A stretch of DNA of 64,000 nt from Mycobacterium triplex (GTDB taxonomy: Bacteria; Actinomycetota; Actinomycetes; Mycobacteriales; Mycobacteriaceae). Each line of letters begins with the position of its first letter. The stretch's first letter is position 1. This document shows positions 19,698 to 34,623 of this stretch, piece after piece. Where the stretch lies: positions 2,261,565 through 2,325,564 of the forward strand of contig NZ_HG964446.1 in the NCBI RefSeq assembly GCF_000689255.1, read 5' to 3'. The notes beneath the pieces were generated by a model. It was given only the letters and a program-made list of their open reading frames with translations, had not been told where the DNA came from and did no database searches. The translations under genes were made by a program, and so were the position numbers.

Positions 19698-20951
19698 TCA
19701 GGCCAACCGGGTCGTCGTCATCGTTACCCCGGCGGCCGGCAGCCGCGCGAGCAGTGCGTCGCCCATCGCCGCGGCGGGAGTGAGCACCCCGCGCAACCCG
19801 GTCAGCAGCTCGCGGTCGTGGGCGAGCGCCAGACCGCATTGGCCGAGCAACACCGCCGTTCCCTGATACGCGTCGCAGTGCTGGGCGAACGTGGCCAGAT
19901 AGCGGGCGCCGGCCGTCGTGGTCGTGTAGGTCTCGACGGTGTAGTAGCCGCGCGCCCGTCGGGTCGCGCTCGGCCCGCTGCCCGGCTTCGAGGTGATGCG
20001 CTCCACCAGCCGCGGGGGCAGTCGATTGAAGTGTTTGTTGCCCAGGTCGGAAACGCCGGCCAGCGCGCCGCTGATCGCCGTCGACGCGATCGGTGCCGCG
20101 ACCGACTTGCCCAGACTCATCGCCTCGGAGTAGCGGAACCCGCGGCCATACGCCCAGCCCTGTAAGGCGTTGCTGCGCCGCACGATTCGCGCGTTGTGTG
20201 GGGCCAGCACGAACCCGCCGGCCCAGAAGCCGGCCAGCTCCGCAGCGATGTCGCGCCCGCGACGCCGGGCAAAGTCCGGTTGCGGTCCGAGTTCCGGTTC
20301 GGCCGCGCGGTCGGTGGTCAGCGTGTAAGGGTCGTCGATTAGCCGGCGGGCTTCCGGGTCGCCGGCCGCCGTGCGCATCGTTCCCAGCAGCGATGCCACG
20401 GTGCCGCCGGAGGCCCCGAACTGCGAGAAGGAACGCAACACCAGGGTCGTGTCGGTGAGCTCCCCGGTGCCGTCTCCGGCGACCCGGCGGTAGAGCTGGT
20501 AGGCGTTGAGATCCGAAGGGATGGAATCGAATCCGCACGACAACACGATGCGGGCGCCGGTGTCGATCGCCTGTTTGTGGGATTGGTCGATCGCGTTGCG
20601 GGCGAACATCAACTCGCCGGTCAGGTCGGCATAGTCCGTTCCGGCGGCGGCACAGGCGGCCACCAGCGGCAGGCCGTAGCGCGCGTAGGGGCCGACGGTC
20701 GTCAGCACCACCCGGGTGCGGGCGGCCATCTCGCTCAGCGTCGACGGCCGCGACGCGTCGGCGACGATCACCGGCCATTGTCGTGCGGCCGGGCCCAGGG
20801 TCTGCCGCACCGCCAGCAGGCGTTCGCCGGACCGGCCGGCCAGCGCGATCCGCGTCCGGGCTGCGGCCCGCGCGAGGTACTCGGCGGTCAGTTTGCCGGA
20901 AAACCCGGTGGCGCCGTACAAGACGATGTCGAACTCGCGCTCGGCGTTCAC
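19698..20951 (-). CDS. Trans-acting enoyl reductase (Rv2953-like)
   Basis: A 417-residue saccharopine-dehydrogenase-like oxidoreductase; the M. tuberculosis homologue Rv2953 is 418 residues. Rv2953 works in trans with PpsD, which has DH and KR but no ER, to reduce the enoyl intermediate in phthiocerol and phenolphthiocerol synthesis. The N-terminus has the Rossmann motif YGATGFSGKLTAEYLAR, followed by LAGRSGERL and TTVGPYARYG, all typical of the family. The GTG start at 20951 overlaps the papA5 stop (GTGA), so it is the last gene of the minus-strand pps operon. The frame is open much further upstream, but that stretch is antisense to nothing useful and overlaps papA5 in another frame. Its presence fits the ER-less PpsD-like module at 29266-34623. 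Confidence 0.88.
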   Translation of the reverse strand: MNAEREFDIVLYGATGFSGKLTAEYLARAAARTRIALAGRSGERLLAVRQTLGPAARQWPVIVADASRPSTLSEMAARTRVVLTTVGPYARYGLPLVAACAAAGTDYADLTGELMFARNAIDQSHKQAIDTGARIVLSCGFDSIPSDLNAYQLYRRVAGDGTGELTDTTLVLRSFSQFGASGGTVASLLGTMRTAAGDPEARRLIDDPYTLTTDRAAEPELGPQPDFARRRGRDIAAELAGFWAGGFVLAPHNARIVRRSNALQGWAYGRGFRYSEAMSLGKSVAAPIASTAISGALAGVSDLGNKHFNRLPPRLVERITSKPGSGPSATRRARGYYTVETYTTTTAGARYLATFAQHCDAYQGTAVLLGQCGLALAHDRELLTGLRGVLTPAAAMGDALLARLPAAGVTMTTTRLA

Positions 20952-22204
20952 TCCATGATCCAGCTGTCCTCGGCGGGGGCAGCGCACAACAGAGCATGGA
21001 CTTGCTTCAGGGACTCCTCGTGGCCGGGCAGGTTGGAGTGGCGCTCGATGTACAGTCGGCCGGCGAAGGTCCAGCAAACGTAGAGATCGACCGGCGCATT
21101 CGCGGCGAAGTGGAATTCGGCGCCGACGTCGTCGATCTCGATGCTCGCAGGAGTGCGCACGCCGGGAATCGAGCCGACGTCCGTGCACATCACGAACGGG
21201 GGCAGCCCGGGCAGGCTGCCTTCGTAGTTCAGGCTGAAGTGCAGCGAGGACTGCTGGATCAGGCCTTCGGACAGGTCGGCGCGAAACGCGTCGACGATGT
21301 CGCCGGCCAGGCCGACCAGATCGGTATCGGGCGTGATTTCGGCAAGGTAGCTCGCCAGCCCCAGCGGCATGGTGCCCTCGGTCGCACCGACCGGCGGCGT
21401 CAGGTGATAGCGCAGGTCTACCGGATAGAAGTAGGGAATCGGAATGTGCGGGGTGTTGCGGAGTTCCCATTCGGCCAGCAGCAGCGCGGCGGCCACCAGG
21501 GAGTTCAGGCTGAGCCGATTGGCACGCCCCAACTCCACCAGGTCCGCGGTCTCCTGCTCGGTCAAGCGGATGCGGGCCACCGGAATGTGTTGCATGAGAT
21601 CGGAATTCGACACGATGGGCGGCTTCTCGACGGCCGGCAGGTCGTAGGCGAACGCCGCCGGGAACAGCCGTTCCAGCCCCGACCGCTCCTGCTTGTCCAC
21701 GCCGCGTTGTTCGAGCAGCGTCTCCAGCGACTCCGGTGCGGGCTGCGGGGACACCGGTCCCGGATCGCCGGTTTCCACCACGTTGGTGTAGCGCGACAGC
21801 AGCTCTTCGAACAGGCCGAAGACATGGTGTCCGTCGGCCAGCGAGTGGTGGGCGAACAGTGTCAGTTCGCTTTGCCCGCTGCCGATTTGCAACCGAAGAT
21901 TCAGCAGGGATTGGCTCTGATCCAGGCGCATGTTAGAGATCACGGCCTCCGGCGTGTTCTCGTCGACGACCCACAGCCCCGGGTGCATGACGTCCTCGGC
22001 GACGATCTGATGCCGGCCGTCGTCGGCCTGCTCGAGGTGACCGGCCCAGATGGGGTGCATCTGTAGCAGCGCGTCGAAAGCATCTGCCATAGCGTCGATA
22101 TCGACGTCACCGGCGATGTGAATCTTCAGCCCGAAAAAGGTCTCATTGGCCGCGAACACTTCTTCGCTGTGCGCGAGCTTGCGGATCACGGATCCGGAAA
22201 ACAC
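20948..22204 (-). CDS. papA5: Phthiocerol acyltransferase PapA5
   Basis: 418 residues (M. tuberculosis PapA5 is 422). PapA5 is a condensation-fold acyltransferase that moves mycocerosyl chains from the Mas ACP onto phthiocerol hydroxyls. The active-site motif HHxxxDG is present in FAHHSLADGHHVFGLFEE. The opening MFSGSVIRKLAHSEEVFA and the ending WIME match PapA5 closely. It sits 13 bp after drrC and shares a GTGA overlap with the enoyl reductase gene. The acyl donor here is unclear because mas and fadD28 are not in the window; the fully reducing PKS at 13174-19686 is a candidate source. Confidence 0.95.
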   Translation of the reverse strand: MFSGSVIRKLAHSEEVFAANETFFGLKIHIAGDVDIDAMADAFDALLQMHPIWAGHLEQADDGRHQIVAEDVMHPGLWVVDENTPEAVISNMRLDQSQSLLNLRLQIGSGQSELTLFAHHSLADGHHVFGLFEELLSRYTNVVETGDPGPVSPQPAPESLETLLEQRGVDKQERSGLERLFPAAFAYDLPAVEKPPIVSNSDLMQHIPVARIRLTEQETADLVELGRANRLSLNSLVAAALLLAEWELRNTPHIPIPYFYPVDLRYHLTPPVGATEGTMPLGLASYLAEITPDTDLVGLAGDIVDAFRADLSEGLIQQSSLHFSLNYEGSLPGLPPFVMCTDVGSIPGVRTPASIEIDDVGAEFHFAANAPVDLYVCWTFAGRLYIERHSNLPGHEESLKQVHALLCAAPAEDSWIME

Positions 22205-22217
22205 TGCTGACTTCCCC

Positions 22218-23051
22218 TTATCTGCGCGTGCTGGCCCGTCGATAACCCAAAAGCGTTGGTGCGATGCAGACCGCGGTGATGCCGGCGGCCCACAGCAGCG
22301 TCTCGATCATCGGCGACCGCACCGGGCCGCCCAGTGCCAGTGCGCGCATCGTGTCGATCGCACAGCTGATCGGCTGGTGCGTGACCACCGGCTGGATCCA
22401 CTTGGGAAATTGGTCGACCGGCAGAAACCCGGTCGAGAACAGGATCGCGAGCAGATGCACGAGCGTAATCGACTCGAGGAGGAAGTTTTTCGACGCATAC
22501 CAGGCGATCGTGGTGATCAGGGTCGCGAAGGCGAGTCCGAACAGCACCGGGATGCCCAGCCACACCAGGGTCGGGAGGATGCCCTGTTTGAAGCGGAAGC
22601 CCAGCACCATCCCCGCGGCCAGCACGACACCGGTCGTGATGATGATCCGGACCATCTCCGCGACGATCCGCGAACAGACGCCCGACGCACGGTGTACCGG
22701 CACCACCCACAGTCGGCGCAGCAGACCGTCGTCGCGCTCGACGATGAGGCCGATGGCACCGACCGCCGAACCGTTGACCGCGGCGGCGAGCACGTTCATC
22801 GGAACGGTGTTGAACAGCGCGTCGTACCCGGCGACCTGGGTAACCGCATGGCCCAGAACAATATTCATGGTGATCAAGAAGAGCACGGGCAACACCGTGA
22901 CCATGATGATCGCGGTGATGTCGCGTGACCATTTGGTGAGAATGCGCCGGGCCTGCACCACGGTTTGCGGCACCAGCACCCGCAGCGAGTTCTCGTGCAC
23001 GCCGGCCTTGGTGTCGATGCGCACGGTTTCCTCGTATACCAGAGTCATCAT
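22218..23051 (-). CDS. drrC: ABC transporter permease DrrC
   Basis: 277 residues (M. tuberculosis DrrC is 276), an ABC-2 type permease with about six membrane segments, for example ITAIIMVTVLPVLFLITMNI and IIITTGVVLAAGMVLGF. With DrrA and DrrB it exports PDIM-class lipids across the inner membrane. The first ATG at 23051 overlaps the drrB stop as ATGA; a second ATG lies at 23048. The segment GFLPVDQFPKWIQPVVTHQP is shared in pattern with DrrB (VQPVEQFPHWVQPFVRNQP), showing the two permeases are homologous. Confidence 0.92.
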   Translation of the reverse strand: MMTLVYEETVRIDTKAGVHENSLRVLVPQTVVQARRILTKWSRDITAIIMVTVLPVLFLITMNIVLGHAVTQVAGYDALFNTVPMNVLAAAVNGSAVGAIGLIVERDDGLLRRLWVVPVHRASGVCSRIVAEMVRIIITTGVVLAAGMVLGFRFKQGILPTLVWLGIPVLFGLAFATLITTIAWYASKNFLLESITLVHLLAILFSTGFLPVDQFPKWIQPVVTHQPISCAIDTMRALALGGPVRSPMIETLLWAAGITAVCIAPTLLGYRRASTRR

Positions 23052-23872
23052 GCCCGCTTCGACAAGACGACGACCGATGCCGGGACCAGCAGTGCGGCCA
23101 ACCCGCACAGCCACGCCAGCGTCGGCGCCAGCACGGACCAGGTCAACGACGTGTGAAACGGTGCGACATCGCCGGCCGCGGCGTGCAAGCTGTCGACCAG
23201 CGCAGAGATCGGCTGGTTGCGAACGAACGGCTGGACCCAGTGCGGGAACTGCTCGACCGGTTGAACACCGACGGACAGCAGTCCGAAGATCAACGGCGGC
23301 AACGTCAGCATGGGTGCCATCGCCTCGGGATTGCGGGATCCGGTGCCCAACAGGTCCGCGGCGAACGACAGCACCGCGCCGAACACGAGCACCAGCACGC
23401 AAAAGACGACGGTGTCCACCGCCGAGCCGCGAAAGCGAAACCCTATGGTGTAACCGCAGACCAGCGCTACCGTCAACGAAACCGCGCATCGGTACAGCGC
23501 GGCCGAGATGCGGGCGGCCACCGGGGTGAACGGTGGGATCGGCATGGACCGGAACCGGCGGTTGACGCCCTGCACCGAGTCGGTCGCCGCCCGAAACGCC
23601 GTCGACATGGCGGCAAATGTGATGGCCTCCAAGGCGATCAACGGCATCAGGTACTGCGCGTAGCTGCTGGCCACACCCCTGGTGACGTTGCCCATGATTT
23701 GATGCAACGGGATGTAGAAGCCGGCGGTGAACACCACCGAGACCGCGATCGTGATGGCGAGTTCACCATTGCGCACGGTGGGTGCGATGAAGCGGGCGGT
23801 GAGCACCCACCACTGGGCGCCCATTGAGGGGTCGGGCCGCGCCTGGGATCCCACGAAACCCGCGGCGGTCAC
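23048..23872 (-). CDS. drrB: ABC transporter permease DrrB
   Basis: 274 residues (M. tuberculosis DrrB is 289), an ABC-2 permease with several hydrophobic helices and the conserved loop VEQFPHWVQPFVRNQP. The GTG at 23872 overlaps the drrA stop (GTGA) and the end overlaps drrC (ATGA), so the three transporter genes are translationally coupled. The frame is open upstream inside drrA, but those residues have no permease character. It should form the membrane channel with DrrC for export of the lipid made by the pps enzymes. Confidence 0.92.
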   Translation of the reverse strand: MTAAGFVGSQARPDPSMGAQWWVLTARFIAPTVRNGELAITIAVSVVFTAGFYIPLHQIMGNVTRGVASSYAQYLMPLIALEAITFAAMSTAFRAATDSVQGVNRRFRSMPIPPFTPVAARISAALYRCAVSLTVALVCGYTIGFRFRGSAVDTVVFCVLVLVFGAVLSFAADLLGTGSRNPEAMAPMLTLPPLIFGLLSVGVQPVEQFPHWVQPFVRNQPISALVDSLHAAAGDVAPFHTSLTWSVLAPTLAWLCGLAALLVPASVVVLSKRA

Positions 23873-24858
23873 CTGATCGCCTCGGCGATCGATTTGGCGG
23901 GATCCTTTGTCAACGACAGGAATACGTCGTCCAGCGACGGGCGCCGCAGCGCCACGTCGGCAACGGCGATATTCGCGGCGGCGAGCCGCCCCACGGCCTC
24001 GAGAAGCGTGTCGGCGCCGCCCGGCGCCGGCATCGCGATCCGGTCGGATTCGGTCGTCAGGGCGGCCCGGTTGTGCTCCGGCAACAGCGAGCCGAGGATC
24101 TGCGCGATCGCCGGCAGATCGTGCAGGTCCCGCGGAACGACCTCGAGGTAGCTGCCGCCCGTGCGTGCCTTGAGCTCGTCGGCCGTTCCCTCGGCGATGA
24201 TCCGCCCGTGGTCGATGACGATGATCCGATCGGCCAGCGCGTCGGCTTCCTCGAGATACTGCGTGGTCAGCAGTGTCGCGATGCCGCGGCCCTTGAAATT
24301 GCCGACCAGGTCCCAAATGCCTTGCCTGCTACGGGGATCCAGGCCGGTGGTCGGCTCGTCCAGGAAGACCACCTGCGGCGGGACCACCAAGCCGCAGGCG
24401 ATGTCGATCCGTCTGCGCATCCCGCCCGAGTAGGTTTTCACCCGCCGATCGGCGGCATAGACCAGATCGAATTCCTCGATGAGCTCCTTGGCGCGGCTGC
24501 GCGCGGCCGCCTTTTTCAACCCGTACAGGCGGCCGAACATGAAGAGGTTTTCCAGGCCGGTCAGGGTGTCGTCGATCGCGACCTGCTGTCCGGTGAGCAT
24601 GATCGACCGGCGCACGCCGGCCGGCTCGGACACCACGTCATAGCCGGCAACCAGCGCGCGGCCCTCGTCCGGGCGGCTCAGGGTCGACAAGATGTCCACC
24701 AGCGTCGTCTTGCCCGCCCCGTTGGGCCCCAGCAGGCCGAGCACCTCACCGCGGCCGACTTCGAAGCTGATCTCATGCAAGGCCACGAAATCGCCGAAGG
24801 TCTTGCGCACCTTGTCGACGACGACAGCCTTGTCGAAGTCGCGCTGTGTGTTGCTCAT
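23869..24858 (-). CDS. drrA: ABC transporter ATPase DrrA
   Basis: 329 residues (M. tuberculosis DrrA is 331). Walker A GPNGAGKTT, signature YSGGMRRR, Walker B VVFLDEPTTGLD and the His-loop region are intact. It energises the DrrBC permease for PDIM-type lipid export. The start is 10 bp after the ppsE stop, and the end overlaps drrB by 4 bp, so it is part of the pps operon as in M. tuberculosis. Confidence 0.95.
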   Translation of the reverse strand: MSNTQRDFDKAVVVDKVRKTFGDFVALHEISFEVGRGEVLGLLGPNGAGKTTLVDILSTLSRPDEGRALVAGYDVVSEPAGVRRSIMLTGQQVAIDDTLTGLENLFMFGRLYGLKKAAARSRAKELIEEFDLVYAADRRVKTYSGGMRRRIDIACGLVVPPQVVFLDEPTTGLDPRSRQGIWDLVGNFKGRGIATLLTTQYLEEADALADRIIVIDHGRIIAEGTADELKARTGGSYLEVVPRDLHDLPAIAQILGSLLPEHNRAALTTESDRIAMPAPGGADTLLEAVGRLAAANIAVADVALRRPSLDDVFLSLTKDPAKSIAEAIR

Positions 24859-24868
24859 CGAGTTCCCC

Positions 24869-27800
24869 TCAGTCGAACGACGACAGGTCCACCAGCGCCA
24901 GCTCCACGGGTTGCGAGCCCGTATCGGCGGCGTCGGGGATGGCGTCGACGGCCTCGGAGATCAGCGCCCGCAACGCGATCGGGAAGCGGTCGACGAGCGC
25001 TTGGGCCCGCTGCAGCGGAACGCGGCGCGCGTCGTACCACCAATCGAGATGCATCGCGCCCGAATGCCGGTACACCCGAAGTTCGATCGCGTGGCCCAGC
25101 CCCGGAATCGGGTCGCGCACCGGCAGCGCCGCGTCGGAATCGAACTGGACCGGCGCGTCCAGCGGCGGCGGCTCCGGGACGGTGCCGATGTAGCGCAGGT
25201 GGATATCCGAGGCGCCCGCGGCATCCAGCGTCCGCGCGGTGGGCGCATAGACGTAACGGAGCAGTCCGTATCCGACCCCGAAATGGGGCACGGATTTCAG
25301 GGTGTCGCGCACGCCGGACAGCAGCTCGGTCGCGTCCCCGGCCTTCGTGCAGCGCAGCGCTGCCGGAAAGATCGTGGTGAACCGGCCGATGGTTCTGCGC
25401 AGATCGACGTCCGGCCGCAGCACCGAACGTCCCACGCCTTCCAGGTCGACCGAAACCACGCCTTCGTCGACCGTTTGGGCGATCGTTCGGCTCAACGCCG
25501 CCAGCAGGACTTCGTCGATCGACACCCCGAGCCTGCGGCGGGCATCGTCGACTTCGGCCGTCTGGGCGACGTTCAGCGTCGACGGCAGCCGCAGCAGGTC
25601 CTCGGCACGCGGCCGGTCGGTGACGTCGGGATCGCCCATTCGCAGCGTCGCCGTGCGCAAGGTCTGCAGCCAGAAGTCGCGGGTGTCCACCACCGCCGGG
25701 TGTGTCGCCAGGGCGCCGGTCCGCAGCGACCAGTCGCGCCACCCGGCCGCGGTCGGGGGCAGCACGATCTGTTCACCGGCGAGGTGCTGGGACAAGGCGG
25801 TGAACAGATCGGTGAGCAGGATCTCGCGAGAGGTGATGTCCGCGATCATCTCGTGGGCGGACAAAACCAGGTAGGAACCGGCCGCGCCGCCGGCGATATG
25901 GGTCGCGGTGAACAGCGCGGTCAGGTCGTCCTGGGCCACCAGTTCGGCCACCATGTCCAGTACCGCGGCGCGTTCGTCCGCCACGTCGTCGGGCAGCGTT
26001 CGCGACGCCAGGTGGGCGAATTCCCCTGTCGCGGCGATGTGTTGCTCCCAGGTGCCCGCCCGTTCGACCAGCTCGAGCCGCAACGCGTCGTGGTGGTTGG
26101 CCAGCGCGGTGAGCACCGCGCGGACGTCCTCGATCGTGACGCTGGGGGCGAGTGAGAAGATCAGCGGTACCCGCCAGCGACCGGGCTGCTGCACACCGTG
26201 TTCGAGGAAGCCGGCGATGTTGCCGGGCACCGGTGCGTACGCGTCGGCGTCCGGTGGTGTCGTCAGCCCGGCCCCGGTGAACTCGGCGTCCAGCGCCGCG
26301 GCCAGGCTGGCCAGGGTCGGGTGTTCGTAAAGATGCTGCGGGGTGACCACCAACCCGGAGTTGTTGGCACTCGTCGAGATGCCGATCGCGATCAGCGAAT
26401 CTCCGCCGAGATCAAAGAAATTCGCGTTCCGGTCCAGTGAGGTGACGCCCAGGCACTGCATCCAGATGCGGTGCAGTGTCGCCTCGGTGGCCGATTGACC
26501 GTTGACCGGCGCGGCCGCAACGGCGGCGCCGTTGGTGGCCGAACCGTCGATCTCCGCCGGTGCGTCCGTCCACGCGACGGGTTTGGGGTCGACCCAATGC
26601 CGTTCGCGCGCAAAGGGATAACCGGGCAGGCTGACGATGCTGCGCACCGATCCGGTGAGCGGCGACCAGTCCACGGCCACGTCGGCCGCCCACAACTGGC
26701 CGAGGCCGAGCAGGAACGCGTCCCGGTCATCGGTGTTTTGCACGGGGTGGCGCATCAGCCGCACGGCGCGGTGCCGGCTCGACCACTTGGGGTGGCGGAT
26801 CGCCGACCCGGTCAGGCTGCCGCCCGGGCCCATTTCGACCAGGACCCGGTCCGGTTCGGTCAGTAGCGCGTCCAACTCGTCGGCGAACCTGATCGTCGCG
26901 CTGATCTGGCGCGCCCACCCGGCCGGGTCGGTGGCCTGCTCGTCGGTCATCCAGGTTCCGGTCAGGTTGCTCAGCAGCGGCGTGTTCGGGCGGCGAAGTT
27001 CGACGCCGGAGAGGAATTCGCCGAACTGCGCCGCCATGGGATCCATTGCACTGGAATGGAATGCGTGGGTCGCGCGGACCCGTCGAGCGTTGATCCCGTT
27101 TTGGCGAAGGCGCTGGGTGAACGCGCGAATCTGGTCGTTGGGCCCGGCGACGACGCAGTTGCCGGGATCGTTGACCGCGGACAGGTCGACCCCGGGGGTG
27201 AGGTACTGGGCGATGTCGTCGGGACCCAGAGCCACCGCGACCATCGAGCCCGGCGGGGACTCATGCATCAGACGGGCGCGCAGGGCCACCGTCTTGATCG
27301 CCGTCTCGAGGTCGAACACTCCGGCCAGCGTGGCCGCGATGTACTCGCCGGTGCTGTACCCGATGTACGCGCCGGCGCGCACGCCGTACGTGTCGACCAA
27401 CTTCGCCAGGGCGTATTCCACCGTGAACAACGCGGGCTGGGAACGGTCGATTCGTTCCAGATCCGTTGTGGCATCCCCGAATATCTCGGCACGCAGATCG
27501 ATGCCCATCGCGTCGTTGAATCCCGCGACGCAGGTGTCGAAGTGCTCGGCGAAAACGGGCTCGCTGTCGTAGAGTCCCCGGGCCATGCCGACGTGCTGGG
27601 CGCCCTGTCCGGGAAACATGAAAACGACTCGGGCGTACGATGATTCGTCGGCATCCCCGTGCGTCACGGATTCCCCGACGAAGACATTGTCGTGTTCGGA
27701 CGCCTGCAGTACCTTCGCGGCGTGCTCGCGGTCGTGAACCACGGCCGCCATCGCGATGCCATGCTTGCGGCGACCGGAGAGCGTGAAAGCGGCATCCGGC

Positions 27801-29263
27801 AGGTCGGGCCCGTCCGGGCCGGCCAGCGTCGCGGCCAGGGCGGCACGCGCTTGGTCAAGCGCCGCCGGCGTTCGGGCGGACAGCAGCAGCACCTGCGGAC
27901 GGTCGGGCTTGGCGACCGCTTCGACCGGCGGCGCCTCTTCCAGCACGACGTGCACGTTGGTGCCGCCCACGCCGAACGAACTGACACCGGCCCTGCGCAC
28001 GCCGTCGGATTCCCAGGCGCCGTATTCGCTTTGCACAACGAACGGAGTCTCGTCGAGATGCAGTTCCGGGTTGGGACTGGTGAAGTGCAGCGTCGCGGGA
28101 ATCGCCCGGTGCTTCAGGCACAGAATCGCCTTGATCAGGCTCACCACGCCGGCTGCCACCTCGAGGTGGCCGATGTTCGACTTGACCGACCCGATGACAC
28201 ACGGACCGGGTCGTGGTGTGTCGGACACGGCGAACGCGGCTTTGAGGCCCTGGACTTCGATCGGATCGCCCAGCGCCGTGCCGGTTCCGTGCGTCTCGAC
28301 GTAACTCACCGTCGCGGCGTCGATGCCGGACACCGCGTGCGCTTCGGCGATCACATCGGCCTGCGCGGCCGGATTCGGGGCCGCGTAACCCATCTTCATG
28401 GATCCGTCGTTGTTGATCGCCGACCCGCGGATCACGGCGTGAATCCGGTCCCCGGCGTCGAGGGCCGCCTGCAACGGCTTGAGCACGACGATCCCGACGC
28501 CGCTGCCGAACACCGTGCCGTCGGCTCGCACGTCGAAGGGCCGGCAGTGACCGGCCGCCGACACCATCGCGCCCGGCGAGTTCCAGTAGCCGACCCGATG
28601 CGGGATGGCCAGCGACGATCCGCCGGCCAGTGCCATGTCGCATTCGCCGGACAGCAGGCTCTGGCAGGCCAGATGAATCGCGACCAGCGACGACGAACAC
28701 GCGGTCTGGACCGAGATGCTCGGCCCGCGCAGGTCGAATTGATGCGAAACCCGGGTTGCCAGAAAGTCCTTGTCGTTCTGCAGGAACAGGTTGAATTGCT
28801 CGAAGTCCAGGCCCGTAGCCATGAAGGCGCCGCCGCCATGGTGCGACGACAGGTTGTGCATCAGATAGCCGCTGGGGGAGCTGGTGCCGTAGACGCCGAT
28901 CGAGCCGTCGAACCGGGCGGGGTCGCAGCCGGCGTCCTCGAACGCGTGCCACGCGCACTGCAGGAACAATCGGTGCTGCGGATCCAGCTTGCGGGCGAGC
29001 TGCGGTGGGAACCCGAAGAACTCGGCGTCGAACTCGTCGAACCCGTCGATCAGCGGCGCGCGCCGCACGTAGCCGGGATTGGCCAGCACCTCGTCGCCGA
29101 CGCCGGCGGCCCGCAGGTCGTCCTCGGACAGCGTGGTGATCGACTCTTCACCGCGCCGCAGGTTGTCCCAGAAATCCGAGATGTTGTTGGCGCCCGGGAA
29201 CCTACCGGCCATGCCGACCACCGCGATGGCGTTGTCCGGCAAAGCCTCTGGGGTCGTGCTCAT
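24869..29263 (-). CDS. ppsE: PpsE-like PKS (KS-AT-ACP-condensation-like)
   Basis: 1464 residues (M. tuberculosis PpsE is 1488). It adds the last unit to the phthiocerol chain and takes part in release with TesA. KS with Cys189 (QTACSSS), followed by VETHGTG and SNIGHLE; AT with GYSTGEY (Ser637) and a HAFHSSAMD specificity loop; ACP with Ser956 (LGGDSLIAIG). A C-terminal region of about 450 residues is related to condensation domains, with HEMIADI where HHxxxDG would be, so the catalytic motif is degenerate. No KR, DH or ER is present, as expected for PpsE. It starts 2 bp after the ppsD stop. The HAFH loop is usually linked to malonyl-CoA, whereas PpsE of M. tuberculosis is generally credited with methylmalonyl-CoA; substrate should not be read from this loop alone. 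Confidence 0.95.
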   Translation of the reverse strand: MSTTPEALPDNAIAVVGMAGRFPGANNISDFWDNLRRGEESITTLSEDDLRAAGVGDEVLANPGYVRRAPLIDGFDEFDAEFFGFPPQLARKLDPQHRLFLQCAWHAFEDAGCDPARFDGSIGVYGTSSPSGYLMHNLSSHHGGGAFMATGLDFEQFNLFLQNDKDFLATRVSHQFDLRGPSISVQTACSSSLVAIHLACQSLLSGECDMALAGGSSLAIPHRVGYWNSPGAMVSAAGHCRPFDVRADGTVFGSGVGIVVLKPLQAALDAGDRIHAVIRGSAINNDGSMKMGYAAPNPAAQADVIAEAHAVSGIDAATVSYVETHGTGTALGDPIEVQGLKAAFAVSDTPRPGPCVIGSVKSNIGHLEVAAGVVSLIKAILCLKHRAIPATLHFTSPNPELHLDETPFVVQSEYGAWESDGVRRAGVSSFGVGGTNVHVVLEEAPPVEAVAKPDRPQVLLLSARTPAALDQARAALAATLAGPDGPDLPDAAFTLSGRRKHGIAMAAVVHDREHAAKVLQASEHDNVFVGESVTHGDADESSYARVVFMFPGQGAQHVGMARGLYDSEPVFAEHFDTCVAGFNDAMGIDLRAEIFGDATTDLERIDRSQPALFTVEYALAKLVDTYGVRAGAYIGYSTGEYIAATLAGVFDLETAIKTVALRARLMHESPPGSMVAVALGPDDIAQYLTPGVDLSAVNDPGNCVVAGPNDQIRAFTQRLRQNGINARRVRATHAFHSSAMDPMAAQFGEFLSGVELRRPNTPLLSNLTGTWMTDEQATDPAGWARQISATIRFADELDALLTEPDRVLVEMGPGGSLTGSAIRHPKWSSRHRAVRLMRHPVQNTDDRDAFLLGLGQLWAADVAVDWSPLTGSVRSIVSLPGYPFARERHWVDPKPVAWTDAPAEIDGSATNGAAVAAAPVNGQSATEATLHRIWMQCLGVTSLDRNANFFDLGGDSLIAIGISTSANNSGLVVTPQHLYEHPTLASLAAALDAEFTGAGLTTPPDADAYAPVPGNIAGFLEHGVQQPGRWRVPLIFSLAPSVTIEDVRAVLTALANHHDALRLELVERAGTWEQHIAATGEFAHLASRTLPDDVADERAAVLDMVAELVAQDDLTALFTATHIAGGAAGSYLVLSAHEMIADITSREILLTDLFTALSQHLAGEQIVLPPTAAGWRDWSLRTGALATHPAVVDTRDFWLQTLRTATLRMGDPDVTDRPRAEDLLRLPSTLNVAQTAEVDDARRRLGVSIDEVLLAALSRTIAQTVDEGVVSVDLEGVGRSVLRPDVDLRRTIGRFTTIFPAALRCTKAGDATELLSGVRDTLKSVPHFGVGYGLLRYVYAPTARTLDAAGASDIHLRYIGTVPEPPPLDAPVQFDSDAALPVRDPIPGLGHAIELRVYRHSGAMHLDWWYDARRVPLQRAQALVDRFPIALRALISEAVDAIPDAADTGSQPVELALVDLSSFD

Positions 29264-29265
29264 TG

Positions 29266-34622
<5,357 letters not shown>

Positions 34623-34623
<1 letters not shown>

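Noticed and set aside
19698..21470. 590-codon version of the enoyl reductase gene
   Set aside because: The extra N-terminal 173 residues overlap papA5 and look like shadow sequence. The GTG at 20951 gives the Rv2953 length and a Rossmann fold start.
27340..27370. GYSTG instead of GHSMG in the PpsE AT as a sign of inactivity
   Set aside because: The nucleophile Ser is kept and, as I recall, PpsE proteins in other mycobacteria carry the same variant.
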